From: Bacteroidia bacterium
GTDB taxonomy: Bacteria; Bacteroidota; Bacteroidia; Flavobacteriales; Flavobacteriaceae
NCBI GenBank assembly: GCA_030425285.1
Contig: JAUIAY010000003.1
Span: 124,001 to 188,000 of the forward strand
Length of the DNA stretch: 64,000 bases
Reading direction: 5' to 3'
The first letter of the stretch is position 1. Each line of letters opens with the position of its first letter. Shown one piece after another: positions 27,409 to 37,636 of this stretch. The notes below the pieces were generated by a model that ran no database searches, was not told the DNA's origin, and worked only from the letters and a program-made list of their open reading frames with translations. The translations under genes and the position numbers were made by a program.

Positions 27409-28536
27409 TTATAAAATGTCCTTTGAAATTCGGGAATTATAATAAGCATAGCTAAATCTGTTAATTTTTTGGATGCCAGATTGGGTCATAACGGAATAAT
27501 TTCGTGATGATAATTGTAAAAATTCTCGTAAGGCCAAAAGGACTCCTTCAGAATCAATAGAGCGTAGTAGAAATCCGTTTTCTTGATGCTTAACATAATG
27601 TCCTATGGAAGAAACGTCAGAAACTATGGGTAAACAACCATAATTCATAGCTTCTGCAATCACTTTTGGGAATCCCTCTGAAGCAGATGGCAACAAGATG
27701 GCATGCGCCTTTTTATAGATGTTGTGAACTTCCAGTCGTGATAAAAACCCATAAAATGCAAACGGGACATCAGTTTGTTTGGCCAGTTTCAGATACCCTT
27801 GTTTGTGATTGCCATCCCCAACTACGTGAATCATGGTTATTTGCTGCTTTTCAGATTCATTTAAAGAAGCAATGGCATCTATAAGCAATCCAATTCCTTT
27901 GGCTTCCTCAAGGCGGCCAACGAAACACAATTCAATATGATTAGTGTGTTTTTGCTTTTTGCTAACCAAAGCTTTTCCAGCTGCAAGCTCATCATCAGTC
28001 AAACAAGGATTTTCAAACGATAAACAATGTTTTGGCTGTTCTGGCCAAATACCATTGATGGTAACAGGTCTTTTTTGGTTGGTTAGCAACCATTTTTGAA
28101 AACGGTAGGCCAGTGGCGGATCTGGTTGTATCCAATTACCCGCATACTTAAACCAGCCTTTGGTTTTGGTGACAAGCATTAAATAAGGAACAACAAACAC
28201 ACCGATGCCTGTTGGAGCTCGAAACTGAAAATAATCACCGGCGCCTACTTCATCTTTAACAATTCGTAAAATTTTCAGGGCTTTCGACACTATAGCAATT
28301 TTATCATTAAATGACGCCCCCCCAACAGTTGGAATGGCAACAAATCGGATGCTATTTGACGAATAGGGCAAAGCGCTGGGTGGTGGAGTTCCCTCATGCA
28401 ACATAGCAACATGGATAATCGTATCAAAAACTTCTAGAAGATGGTTGATTTCTGTCACGGTAGGTCCCAATCCAACAATATTGTCTTCGGAGTTTTTATA
28501 ATGTTCCGTATGGGAAATGATTGTTAATGAAGGCAT
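27409..28536 (-). CDS. Glycosyltransferase family 4
   Basis: This 375-residue GT-B enzyme has a donor-site signature SASEGFPKVIAEAMNYGCLP with an E-x7-E pair, and a HIELCFVGRLEEAKGIGLLI domain start. It transfers one sugar to the growing glycan; specificity is unknown. It overlaps the next upstream glycosyltransferase gene by 13 bases. A G7 tract (C7 on the plus strand at 28317-28323) lies in codons near residue 73, an unusual run in this AT-rich DNA. Confidence 0.88.
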   Translation of the reverse strand: MPSLTIISHTEHYKNSEDNIVGLGPTVTEINHLLEVFDTIIHVAMLHEGTPPPSALPYSSNSIRFVAIPTVGGASFNDKIAIVSKALKILRIVKDEVGAGDYFQFRAPTGIGVFVVPYLMLVTKTKGWFKYAGNWIQPDPPLAYRFQKWLLTNQKRPVTINGIWPEQPKHCLSFENPCLTDDELAAGKALVSKKQKHTNHIELCFVGRLEEAKGIGLLIDAIASLNESEKQQITMIHVVGDGNHKQGYLKLAKQTDVPFAFYGFLSRLEVHNIYKKAHAILLPSASEGFPKVIAEAMNYGCLPIVSDVSSIGHYVKHQENGFLLRSIDSEGVLLALREFLQLSSRNYSVMTQSGIQKINRFSYAYYNSRISKDIL

Positions 28537-29636
28537 GATATTACTTTAATATAGTGTTTAACAATAATTTCCCAATCATGCTCTTTTGCCCAAAGCATTG
28601 AATTTAATTTAAAATCCTCCATACCATTCAGTATGTTATCTATGCAATCAATAAGCGCTGTAGTATCATTTTTATTAATTAAAAAACCTGAATAGCCAGG
28701 CTTTATAGCATCTTCAATACCACAGTTTTTTGAACCAATGGCAGGTATTCCTAAAGCATTGGCTTCCAATATGGCTATCCCAAACCCTTCCACATCACCG
28801 GTACTACTTTCAGTACTCATCATAACAAAGACATCAGTAGATAACAAAACAGCCTTTAAGTAGTTATTAGAAACAGCACCGTGAAAACTAACATGGGAGT
28901 CAACTCCCAAAGATACAGCAACAGCTTTAAAGGCATCAGCTTCAGTTGGAATGCCTATACAATGATAATGCATATCAGGAAAATCATCTAGTAATTTTGG
29001 TAAAAGTTTAATGACCTCCAATTGCCCTTTTCGACTGCTCACACGGCCTACAGTCGTTAAAACTGGGCTACCTGTTAATGCCATGGGCTCTACCCCTTCA
29101 GCCTTCCAGGCATCAAAATCAATACCATTGGGTATAACAATGATACGGTTGCCCAAATGCGACACCAAACCTTTGGTATAATTGGAAACCGCAATAACCT
29201 CTGTAAATCGCTTAAGCGCCCAATTAACTGCAGTTCTTAAACCTAAAGATCTAAAATTAACCTCACTTCCATGAATAACTGCTAAACTCGGACGTTTCAA
29301 AAATAAAGTACAACACGCCACATTCCATAAAGAAAATTTTCCTGTTGCAATAACCAAATCACTCCGTTTTATAGATTTATATGTTTTAAACACTCTATCA
29401 AAATACATAAATATACGCGGATTGCGAAGCTTTATTCGTTTCACGACAAAGGGGACTTTCTGGTCAAACTCGAGCTCAGTTTTTAAATCAAGTGATCGTT
29501 GGTCTGCTATGACCTCAACATTATAGGAATGCTTTGATAAAAACAATGCCAAATGATAGGCATGATTACCTATCCCTCCAGGTAATGGTGGGAATTCAGA
29601 AGTAACGATAACTATATATTTATGAGATATTTTCAC
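28524..29636 (-). CDS. Glycosyltransferase family 4
   Basis: This 370-residue GT-B enzyme has a glycine-rich N-terminal loop, TSEFPPLPGGIGNHAYHLAL, typical of the sugar-acceptor domain. The donor-site signature is VEGFGIAILEANALGIPAIG with intact E-x7-E. TVGRVSSRKGQLEVIKLLPK marks the start of the second domain. It overlaps neighbours on both sides (13 and 4 bases), so it is translated within a polycistronic message. The specific sugar is unknown. Confidence 0.9.
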   Translation of the reverse strand: MKISHKYIVIVTSEFPPLPGGIGNHAYHLALFLSKHSYNVEVIADQRSLDLKTELEFDQKVPFVVKRIKLRNPRIFMYFDRVFKTYKSIKRSDLVIATGKFSLWNVACCTLFLKRPSLAVIHGSEVNFRSLGLRTAVNWALKRFTEVIAVSNYTKGLVSHLGNRIIVIPNGIDFDAWKAEGVEPMALTGSPVLTTVGRVSSRKGQLEVIKLLPKLLDDFPDMHYHCIGIPTEADAFKAVAVSLGVDSHVSFHGAVSNNYLKAVLLSTDVFVMMSTESSTGDVEGFGIAILEANALGIPAIGSKNCGIEDAIKPGYSGFLINKNDTTALIDCIDNILNGMEDFKLNSMLWAKEHDWEIIVKHYIKVISCLH

Positions 29637-30964
29637 TCTAAAATTTCAATCTTTGGGCCTTCATTCATTTTTTTACTAGCCAATTTCCAAGATTTACAAA
29701 CTTGAAACAGCACAAATGGAGCTAATAACAAAGAAACAAATATACCCACTATCAGCATCCCTTTATTTGCTTTAAATTTATATGGCATAATAGAGATTGG
29801 TATGGTTTTAAGTAATAACCATCTTGTGGCTTTATTTTTATAATATGTTCTGTAAAAATATAAAACACTAGGAATTGGTCTTGGAGCAAATAAACGCTTG
29901 GGTCTAAACGCATCCCAACTTCCCATTTCACGCAAACCTCCACTTCCAACTTTCAAATGCAATCGTTGTGCAAGAGGGTTAGAAATGTTTAAATAACCTG
30001 CAATGTGTGCCCGTAAACCGAATTCACCATCTCCCATACGTTGCTTTTCAAATTGCCTATCAAACAAACCTATATCCTTAAATATATTTTTATGAAGTAA
30101 GACATTACCTGTATCTAATTGGTCACTAATTCTAAAAAAAGAATAATTATCAGGTACTTTTGCTCCTATTTTGGAAATGGATACTCCAGAAGATATACTA
30201 GCATCAAAGACATCTAGGCACTTTAGGTGATTTATAATCCAATTTTCGTCCACGCGACTATCATCATCAAATAATAAAATATAATCGCCTTCAGAACATT
30301 TTATGGCTTCGTTTCTAGCTAACCATAAAGCTTTTTCCTCCTGATAAATAATCTTAATATCTAAATTAAAATCGCTATAAAATTCAGAGTGAAAAGGATC
30401 AGATTGATCAACAATTAGAACCTCAAAATTTTTATAAAGTTGGTTTTCTAAATCTTTAAGGACATCCTTTAAATAAACATATCTATTAAGGGTTGGTATA
30501 ATGACGGATACCCTTGGAGTTTTTGCAACCAATTTTGAATGATATAAATCCCAATTCCTTTCAATTATAGGCTTTTTCAAATATTTACTTCGCTTTACTT
30601 TTCTAGAATTATAAATGGCATGCAACTCTTTAAAGGGGTTTTTCAGACTTAAAAGTCTTATAAAAAAAACATAGTACACCCAAGCCTTACTAAAGTATTT
30701 ACGAATAAATACGTACTCGTCTTTAATTGGAATTTTCTGGAAACTTGTGTATGTTTCTGTCTTACCAATATAGCCTTTTTTTATGGCTTGCCAGGATAAA
30801 TCATAATCTTTTGCAATGGCAGATTGGTATTTATTATCTAAATTTAATTGGTCTAAAACAGAATTAGGTAAATCTTTAACTATTGGAAAAACAGATTGTC
30901 CAGCCTTATTGAGCAAGGTAAAATACTGTGTGGGTTGTAAATATTTTAAAAATTGGAATAACAA
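29633..30964 (-). CDS. Glycosyltransferase family 2
   Basis: This 443-residue protein carries a GT-A fold starting at about residue 154 (VSVIIPTLNRYVYLKDVLKD). The nucleotide-sugar strand reads FEVLIVDQSD and the metal-binding block is YILLFDDDSRVDENWI. The first 150 residues are an extra domain that I do not recognise. A hydrophobic segment near residues 400-425 could anchor it to the membrane. It overlaps the downstream GT4 gene by four bases. It is an inverting enzyme; its sugar is unknown. Confidence 0.87.
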   Translation of the reverse strand: MLFQFLKYLQPTQYFTLLNKAGQSVFPIVKDLPNSVLDQLNLDNKYQSAIAKDYDLSWQAIKKGYIGKTETYTSFQKIPIKDEYVFIRKYFSKAWVYYVFFIRLLSLKNPFKELHAIYNSRKVKRSKYLKKPIIERNWDLYHSKLVAKTPRVSVIIPTLNRYVYLKDVLKDLENQLYKNFEVLIVDQSDPFHSEFYSDFNLDIKIIYQEEKALWLARNEAIKCSEGDYILLFDDDSRVDENWIINHLKCLDVFDASISSGVSISKIGAKVPDNYSFFRISDQLDTGNVLLHKNIFKDIGLFDRQFEKQRMGDGEFGLRAHIAGYLNISNPLAQRLHLKVGSGGLREMGSWDAFRPKRLFAPRPIPSVLYFYRTYYKNKATRWLLLKTIPISIMPYKFKANKGMLIVGIFVSLLLAPFVLFQVCKSWKLASKKMNEGPKIEILE

Positions 30965-30982
30965 AATATAGTATTTAGAGGC

Positions 30983-31717
30983 TTATTTTGAAAAGCACCA
31001 AACGACATGACTTTTACTCAAGCCATACCTGTTTATCTGGTGAGTACTTAAATTTTCTATTCGTAATGTTTTAGTCTTAAAACCTACAGCTTCAAACCGT
31101 TTATAATAATCTAAACCACAAGATCTGCAATGATCTTCATGACCGTGAATTTTTTTATAATCTTGATATAAAATATTAGAATCTTCGAAAGTCACTGCAT
31201 TGTTCTTTGGATAAATAGGAACACTTAATAAAAATTTTCCATTTGGTTTTAAAATTCTATAAACTTCAGAAATGGCTTTGACATCTTCCACAATATGCTC
31301 AAACACATGCCAAGATATGGCTAGGTCATAAGTATTACTCTTAAGTGTCGTACTGGTCAAATCTTGCTGAATATTTATATGATTTGCAGACGTAATATTC
31401 AATCTGTCATATTGAGATTTCTTGGAGATGATCCTTTTAATAAAATTGTACTCATTAACGTTTGGTGCTATATGCAGCAATTTGATGTCCTCATTAAACA
31501 AATTAAAAAAACTGATAGAAAATGGGATGAGTCGTGTTCTTGATAAAGAGTTACACTTAGGGCATTTACCAGAAAAAAAATATGCTCCATTCCAGTTACA
31601 AATTTCACAAAGTACGTTCTCTCCTTTATAAAACCTTGCTCTAAAAAAATTAGCTACTAGTTTTTGTAAAGCCGAATAATACCCTTTAGGATTTTTTATA
31701 GCCTTTATCAGTTTCAT
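30983..31717 (-). CDS. SAM-dependent methyltransferase with N-terminal zinc ribbon
   Basis: This 244-residue class I methyltransferase (type 11) has an N-terminal CEIC (Cys37, Cys40) and CPKC (Cys52, Cys55), two CxxC pairs that form a likely zinc ribbon. The fold follows, with KLLHIAPNVNEYNFIKR in place of classical motif I and YDLAISWHVFEHIVEDVKAI as the conserved HVFEH block. A close structural relative is encoded on the opposite strand at 38746. The substrate is probably a sugar or a glycan intermediate. It is adjacent to an FkbM methyltransferase with a one-base gap. Confidence 0.85.
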   Translation of the reverse strand: MKLIKAIKNPKGYYSALQKLVANFFRARFYKGENVLCEICNWNGAYFFSGKCPKCNSLSRTRLIPFSISFFNLFNEDIKLLHIAPNVNEYNFIKRIISKKSQYDRLNITSANHINIQQDLTSTTLKSNTYDLAISWHVFEHIVEDVKAISEVYRILKPNGKFLLSVPIYPKNNAVTFEDSNILYQDYKKIHGHEDHCRSCGLDYYKRFEAVGFKTKTLRIENLSTHQINRYGLSKSHVVWCFSK

Positions 31718-31718
31718 T

Positions 31719-32555
31719 TTAATGTATGTTACTTGGCAATTTAGATCTTTCAGAAATACCTTTAAGATATTCCGGGTAAGGCTTTTGTTCTGGCAACAAT
31801 AATAAATGGCATTTCCCCCTAGATTTTATCGTTTCCGCAGTTTTTAATTCTTGTCCAGTTTTTAAATACCAAGCTTTATAATTAACCTCTTGACACCAAT
31901 TTAACATGGTTTGAGCGCCATCTAGCATGGATATGTTTTCAACAGTATGCATTTCAATAAAAAATGCACATTGAGTTGACCTTGCAACCTCCACAGCACC
32001 CTTCATGGCTAAAGTTTCCGCACCTTCTATATCTATTTTTATTAAATCTGGTTTAATACCATAGAACGAAAACAGATAATCCAATGTTATCGTTTTTACT
32101 TCCATAAACGAATTAACTAAAGCAGCAGTTTTTGCATGTGAAGCAAACATACTACCAGCAGCACCAGCTCCAACTGTGTAAAAATTAACCGTATCGTCTA
32201 CTCTATCACTAACAAAACCAGTAAAATATTGCGCTCTAGCTCCAAGATTATTTTTTATAATGTTCAAGGCCGCCTTTTGTAGCGCTTCAGGATTAGGATC
32301 TACTAAAATAATTTGTCGGTTTGGATTTTGAACTAATGCTAATAAAGCAGTATACCCAATATTACAACCAATATCGTAAATGACATTATGGTGTTTTGCT
32401 AAATAAAAAAACCAAGTGTCATCTTGATCTTCATTTGGTCTTAATGTTCTATCCGATAAATTTAATGGGACTCCACAGAGCTCTGTTTTCTTATATTTTT
32501 CACTTTTTGGCTTTACAAAATAGTAAAGTCGCTTTAGAGTTTTTTTTACCTTCAT
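31719..32555 (-). CDS. FkbM family methyltransferase
   Basis: This 278-residue class I enzyme has motif I VIYDIGCNIGYTALL (about residues 53-67), IILVDPNPEALQKA at strand 2 and the family signature DLIKIDIEGAETLAMKGA. FkbM proteins are O-methyltransferases found in polyketide and polysaccharide clusters. Here a sugar hydroxyl is the likely target. It is directly followed by the zinc-ribbon methyltransferase. The 156-base gap before the upstream glycosyltransferase operon shows no clear promoter. Confidence 0.9.
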   Translation of the reverse strand: MKVKKTLKRLYYFVKPKSEKYKKTELCGVPLNLSDRTLRPNEDQDDTWFFYLAKHHNVIYDIGCNIGYTALLALVQNPNRQIILVDPNPEALQKAALNIIKNNLGARAQYFTGFVSDRVDDTVNFYTVGAGAAGSMFASHAKTAALVNSFMEVKTITLDYLFSFYGIKPDLIKIDIEGAETLAMKGAVEVARSTQCAFFIEMHTVENISMLDGAQTMLNWCQEVNYKAWYLKTGQELKTAETIKSRGKCHLLLLPEQKPYPEYLKGISERSKLPSNIH

Positions 32556-32711
32556 TAAAATTTAGATAGCTGTTAAGTATTGCAATTTAAGGTATAAATT
32601 ATTTATAACCAATACCTACTTAATGTGCAGCCATAATTGTCTATTTTAACACCCAAACCTTAAAGTTAGATTATTAATTTTAGAACCATCAGAAATCAAC
32701 TATTTAGGATT

Positions 32712-33878
32712 TCAGCTATAAAATGTAACAAATTTTTTGATTTGTTGCTCTATTGTAAAATCTGATTTCACTCTTTGAATAGCATTTTTTCTTATTAAAG
32801 ATTTTTGATCTTCAGGTAAATTCAAAACTTCAATTAGTTTTTGTGCTAATGCTTCAGGATTACATTTTGGGACTACCCAACCCGTTTTTCTATCGATAAT
32901 GTTTTCTGACAAGCCTTCTGCACTAGACACAACACATAGTAAACCCATTGCTTGTGCTTCTAATACAGCATTACAAAATCCTTCAGAAATACTACATTGA
33001 ATATACAAATTGGAATTGGCGTAAATGTCTATGACTTCATTAACATTTTTTTTTCCAACCAAATTTACATAGTCTACTAAATCTAGTTGATATATGGCAT
33101 AGACTATGCGTTCATAATCATCGCCATTTCCAACAATAGTATAATTAAACTTATAACCCATGTTTTTTAAAATTTGTAATGCGTGGAGCGTATCTGTAAT
33201 ACCTTTCTTCCAATTCAATCTAGCCACTGTGAGTATTTCAATCACGGACTGTTTTGAAGGTTCTTCCCCATTTTTATGGAACTTTTCAACATCAATTGCT
33301 GGTGTTATTTTTTGAATAGCATGATGTTTTGAAAGTCCTAAATTTAAAGCAATCTCTAATAAGTCATTTGAAATGGTATGGACTTTATCAACATGTTTCC
33401 ATAACAATTCATAACAATTTTTATTTTTCAAGGGATAAATCGATATGTCAAAACCTCTAAAACTCACTGCCATTTTAGCTCCAATAGCTTTTGCTACTAG
33501 TTCACTTCCAATGGCTTGAGTTGCAAAACCAAAATGCAACCAATCTACTTTTTGAGATAAAACATGCGAATTTAAGTACACCTTTTTTATAATATTTAAA
33601 GTTGAGGTGTTCTCTTCTCTTTCTAGTCTTATGTATTTTACAACAGTGGCTACGCTAGTTATTAATTTAGTTAAAGTTAAAATCATGGATACTAGTTGTA
33701 ACACAGCATTTTTATAGACTTTAGGAGCTTTGATTACTTGACAAAGTACAAAATCTTCATTCCTACTTTGTGTAAATAACACCACTTTAAAACCATGATC
33801 TTGTAATCTTTTTATTTTTGAAGTGAAAAAGGTTTCAGAATAACCAGGTGTAGAAGAAAGTACAAGTCCTATTTTCAT
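32712..33878 (-). CDS. Glycosyltransferase family 4
   Basis: This 388-residue GT-B enzyme has TARLNWKKGITDTLHALQIL at the start of its donor domain and the signature SEGFCNAVLEAQAMGLLCVV with E-x7-E intact. The acceptor domain opens IGLVLSSTPGYSETFFTSKI, as in many Wca/Eps-type transferases. Its ATG overlaps the stop codon of the upstream GT4 gene by one base. Sugar specificity is unknown. It is the last gene of a glycosyltransferase operon that starts at about 38.6 kb. Confidence 0.9.
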   Translation of the reverse strand: MKIGLVLSSTPGYSETFFTSKIKRLQDHGFKVVLFTQSRNEDFVLCQVIKAPKVYKNAVLQLVSMILTLTKLITSVATVVKYIRLEREENTSTLNIIKKVYLNSHVLSQKVDWLHFGFATQAIGSELVAKAIGAKMAVSFRGFDISIYPLKNKNCYELLWKHVDKVHTISNDLLEIALNLGLSKHHAIQKITPAIDVEKFHKNGEEPSKQSVIEILTVARLNWKKGITDTLHALQILKNMGYKFNYTIVGNGDDYERIVYAIYQLDLVDYVNLVGKKNVNEVIDIYANSNLYIQCSISEGFCNAVLEAQAMGLLCVVSSAEGLSENIIDRKTGWVVPKCNPEALAQKLIEVLNLPEDQKSLIRKNAIQRVKSDFTIEQQIKKFVTFYS

Positions 33879-35059
33879 TAAGTTATACTAATTTGGTCTT
33901 TATAAAAAGTATAAAAGGCGCTTTTAAAATTTTCCCAATTATGTTGTTCCGACACCTTTTGGAAGGCATTAGTAGCCATAGAAGTAATTTCTTTTTCGGT
34001 CATGGTATTAAAATATAATAATTTATCTACCATGTCAACAATATTCCTATTCTCATACAACAAGCCAGTTTTATTATGAATAACCAATTCCGGCATTCCT
34101 CCTGCATTAGAACTAACTACAGGTAAACCCAAAGCCATAGCTTCAACAGCAACATTAGCTAAACCTTCACACACACTTGGTATTAGTAACACATCTGCTT
34201 TTTGCATGTGGTAAAGTACGTTTTCATAGTCCATTTTAGGAGTTAATATTATTTCATTATTTATGCCTAATTCATTAATCAAATATAAAAGTTCTTCAGA
34301 ATTTGCGCCACCAATAATTGTATAATTTACCTTCACTTTCTTGTCTAAAAGTTTTCTTACCGCTTGCAAAGCATAACTATAGCCTTTAATCCAATGTTGT
34401 CTTCCAACCGATAATATATATAAGTCATCCTTTTTAGAAACTATTTTCTTTTTAAAGGGGATTAGAGAAGTTTTGCTTATTCCAGAATAAATAACTTGAA
34501 TTTTCTCTTTATTAGCTGCATAGTTTTCAGCTTCCTGTCCGATGGCTTGAGAAACTGCATGAAAGGCATCTATTTGCGGAAAATTGAAACGATACATTTC
34601 AGCCAATTCTGGATTAGCAATAGGTGAATAATTAATATGAGCACCACGTAAACTCAATACCAACTTTATTCCAAAATCTTTTACCCACATCCAATCGGCC
34701 AATCCTTTTGCCCATTGTACATGAAATATAGTTGGGCTATGATACAAAACAGGATAGTATTTTAACCGTAAGTGAAATTTATTTTGATCTTGAGACTTAA
34801 TAAACCTATCTAGCCTCTTTTTTTCATTGTTTTTAAATAAAAAAAGACCTAAACTATATTTTAAAAACACGTAAAGCTTGTGTAATTTACCGCTATACGT
34901 TTTATATATAACATGCTTAGATTTTTGAGGTTTTCCGTTATTCAATCCAAAAATATAAACATCAATATTTTGCTCTGCCAAGCCTGTTATTAAGCGCTCA
35001 ATAAACGTGGTGCTTTTACTAACTCCTGAATATAAGGCTACAGAAAAATCTTGTTTCAA
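33878..35059 (-). CDS. Glycosyltransferase family 4
   Basis: This 393-residue GT-B enzyme has the N-terminal GVSKSTTFIERLITGLAEQ loop, ILSVGRQHWIKGYSYALQAV at the donor domain and the E-x7-E signature CEGLANVAVEAMALGLPVVS. It couples translationally with the next GT4 gene by a one-base overlap. The two neighbours are related in layout but not close duplicates. The specific linkage made is unknown. Confidence 0.9.
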   Translation of the reverse strand: MKQDFSVALYSGVSKSTTFIERLITGLAEQNIDVYIFGLNNGKPQKSKHVIYKTYSGKLHKLYVFLKYSLGLFLFKNNEKKRLDRFIKSQDQNKFHLRLKYYPVLYHSPTIFHVQWAKGLADWMWVKDFGIKLVLSLRGAHINYSPIANPELAEMYRFNFPQIDAFHAVSQAIGQEAENYAANKEKIQVIYSGISKTSLIPFKKKIVSKKDDLYILSVGRQHWIKGYSYALQAVRKLLDKKVKVNYTIIGGANSEELLYLINELGINNEIILTPKMDYENVLYHMQKADVLLIPSVCEGLANVAVEAMALGLPVVSSNAGGMPELVIHNKTGLLYENRNIVDMVDKLLYFNTMTEKEITSMATNAFQKVSEQHNWENFKSAFYTFYKDQISIT

Positions 35060-35100
35060 AATATGATATAATTAATTTATTTTATACATTTTTCAAAAAA

Positions 35101-36480
35101 CTATAGTTTGTTTCTTGATGAAAAAATAGATAATGTTAAAAGTACACTTAAAGGATGAGAGTAAAAAATGGTATCATCCTCTTTGAATTTTCTATAAAAA
35201 TGTGTTCTAACCTGATAAGGAACCAGATTTTTTAAATTAGGATTATCAAACAAATAAGCCTGTAGTTTTTTATCATTTTTCTCACCTAAAAACTGCAACT
35301 CCCAATTACGTTGTATAAAATATTTTGAGTTTATAAGGTGTTTCAATTTATTACTTAATCGGTAAGGCAAGTTCCAAGGTATCTTATTATATTGATAATT
35401 ATACAAATTAAAAGGCCTATGTGCTTCCCAAGTCAGCTTTGCTAATTTAGGCATTCGTTTCTTGATATAAGCAATTTGTATTTGCCTTCCAGCTAAGTAT
35501 TCTTCAGGTACAGTACAAATAAAATCACACATTCTGTTATCATAATAAGGCATTGTTATTGGGCGAACAGATTCAAAAACAGACAAATTAACACTTGTCC
35601 ATCGAGGTGCCCAATACAGACTTTTAAATGCTCTTATTTGTGTATTGGCATTCTCTGGAATATTAATTTCCAAAAGCAGTTTGTGAACTCTCTTTTTTAG
35701 ATAACTTTTAAAATCACCCTTTAATTGCCAAGTTTCCCATAAACTATTCGCAAGGTCTAAACCGCCTTTTTTTATAATTTTTTTTAGGATGACTTCAACT
35801 TGATTTTCTAATGTCAAATTCCTAGGAACTCCCATATCGTCAAATAAAACATCTCCCCAATGCCCTAAAGAAAACACATCACCTAAAGTTTTATATTTCT
35901 CTATAAATGCCATTTGTCTTGGATGCGTGAACTCAGAATAACAGCCATTGATTTTTCCAAGTGCTTCTATAGAATTCCACAAATAACCTTTTGGAACTGT
36001 AAACGATTCGAACGGAAATCCACAAACCTCTGCAATTTTGTTTCCATACCACGTTTCATCGTGTCCGCCATCAAATGCATAACTATAGGCATGTGTTTTA
36101 ATTCCTAAATAGTGTATTGCGACTGCTTGCGTTCTACTATCTAAACCGCCAGACAAAGGTAAGATTACATTTTTTCCTGAAACCTGTTCTTTTATAATGC
36201 TTTCAAATACATCTGCAAAAGCATCAACTGTCTGTTCCAAAGTTCTTTGTTTCGGACTGTAATGCCATTTGAAATAAGGTTTCTCCGAAATAATTTTCTG
36301 GGTATCGGCATGAATTTGATAATCAGTTGCAGGTTTTAATACACGTTGCTCTTTGAAATATGTATCTTGATCTAAAAAAAAACCAGTTGCTGCAAACACG
36401 CAAATCGCCTCATAATCTAAAGTAGAGGTATTACCTACCAGAAACTGTTTAGGAGGAATAATTGCAGTTTTAATAGTCAT
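35101..36480 (-). CDS. Asparagine-synthase-like amidotransferase lacking the glutaminase cysteine
   Basis: This 459-residue protein matches the C-terminal ATP-pyrophosphatase domain of AsnB. PP-loop SGGLDS is at 110-115, followed by THAYSYAFDGGHDETWYGNK. The N-terminal 80 residues keep only the last strands of a class II glutaminase domain, and the catalytic Cys2 is absent (Met-Thr-Ile start). It could use free ammonia or another amine to form an amide on a uronic acid, like the WbpS-type enzymes of Pseudomonas O-antigens. That fits the UDP-sugar dehydrogenase at 58.1 kb. The carboxyl substrate is inferred. Confidence 0.82.
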   Translation of the reverse strand: MTIKTAIIPPKQFLVGNTSTLDYEAICVFAATGFFLDQDTYFKEQRVLKPATDYQIHADTQKIISEKPYFKWHYSPKQRTLEQTVDAFADVFESIIKEQVSGKNVILPLSGGLDSRTQAVAIHYLGIKTHAYSYAFDGGHDETWYGNKIAEVCGFPFESFTVPKGYLWNSIEALGKINGCYSEFTHPRQMAFIEKYKTLGDVFSLGHWGDVLFDDMGVPRNLTLENQVEVILKKIIKKGGLDLANSLWETWQLKGDFKSYLKKRVHKLLLEINIPENANTQIRAFKSLYWAPRWTSVNLSVFESVRPITMPYYDNRMCDFICTVPEEYLAGRQIQIAYIKKRMPKLAKLTWEAHRPFNLYNYQYNKIPWNLPYRLSNKLKHLINSKYFIQRNWELQFLGEKNDKKLQAYLFDNPNLKNLVPYQVRTHFYRKFKEDDTIFYSHPLSVLLTLSIFSSRNKL

Positions 36481-36489
36481 ATTAGCACT

Positions 36490-37620
36490 CTATGTGTTTG
36501 CAAGTTTTACATACAAGTTTTCATGAGCCTCTATAAAAGGGTGAAGTGAAAAATGTTTTATACAATAGGTTCTCAATTCAGTTCCTAGATTGGTTCTATC
36601 CTGATTAGATAAAAATCGTATGCTCTGTATTTTTGAAGCCAATACCGCTACGTTTCCGGCTTGAAATAATAAATTCTCAAAATCTTTTAAAACGAAATTA
36701 ATTCCTGTAATATTGGATCCTAGTACAGGAACACCCATACACATAGCTTCTACTAAAGCCATGGGCATCCCTTCTTTTCTGCCTTCATCTAAAGTTGGAA
36801 TCACGTACAAATCTGATGCGGCAATATAAGGTCTAACATCTAGTTTCTTACCTAAAAACTGTACTTGATCTTGCATTCCCAACCGATTTCTTAACGCTAC
36901 CATTTCCTTGCCGTAATCATTTTCATAATCTCCCAATACGGTTAATTTTACTGCTATGTCATTTAGTTTATGAACGGCCCTTATTAAAATTTGAATTCCT
37001 TTAACCGGTACTAAATTAGCCACCGTTATAATATTAAATCCATTAGAGTTATCTCGCGTAATGGCAGCTACATTCTCTGGATTATAATACTCCGTATCAA
37101 TACCCAAAGGAATTAAGGCTTGTTGTTTTTTATTAGGAAAATACGCTTGCATCTCATTATTTATCGTCACAATAAAATTGGCCAAATAACTTCTTATATT
37201 CCAATGTTTATTAAAACCCATGGCCTTTTTGGTGTATAGCCATTTAACGCCAGACATACGGGCAGCCAAAGCTTCTGTCCAATCACTACTCCAATGCCAA
37301 GAGTGCACAACATCAAATTGATGGCCTTTAATAAAGTTTTTGAATGGTTTTATTCTGAATAATAGATTATGGTATGGTCTTAAGGGAACTGTTGATTCTA
37401 TAATATAGATTGGTAATCCCAATGCTTCAACTTCTTTAAAAAAAGATCCCTTATTATGATTACAGGCAATGGCTATATCAAAACGTTCAGAATCTAGCCC
37501 CTTAACCAAATCATAGAGCACTTTGCCGCTACCAGCCGTATTAAAATTCGGAATAGTATATAATAGTTTTATTTTTTTCAAATCTACTTTCGATAATATT
37601 TTTAAAAACAAAAATAACAA
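36490..37620 (-). CDS. Glycosyltransferase family 4
   Basis: This 376-residue GT-B enzyme has the acceptor-domain loop PNFNTAGSGKVLYDLVKGL and donor-domain NIITVANLVPVKGIQILIRA. The signature KEGMPMALVEAMCMGVPVLG has E-x7-E. It is nine bases upstream of the amidotransferase and 16 bases downstream of a GT2, so it lies inside one operon. The first Met may be at residue 1 as given; other Met codons come much later. Sugar specificity is unknown. Confidence 0.9.
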   Translation of the reverse strand: MLFLFLKILSKVDLKKIKLLYTIPNFNTAGSGKVLYDLVKGLDSERFDIAIACNHNKGSFFKEVEALGLPIYIIESTVPLRPYHNLLFRIKPFKNFIKGHQFDVVHSWHWSSDWTEALAARMSGVKWLYTKKAMGFNKHWNIRSYLANFIVTINNEMQAYFPNKKQQALIPLGIDTEYYNPENVAAITRDNSNGFNIITVANLVPVKGIQILIRAVHKLNDIAVKLTVLGDYENDYGKEMVALRNRLGMQDQVQFLGKKLDVRPYIAASDLYVIPTLDEGRKEGMPMALVEAMCMGVPVLGSNITGINFVLKDFENLLFQAGNVAVLASKIQSIRFLSNQDRTNLGTELRTYCIKHFSLHPFIEAHENLYVKLANT

Positions 37621-37636
37621 TTCATTGCTCTATACT

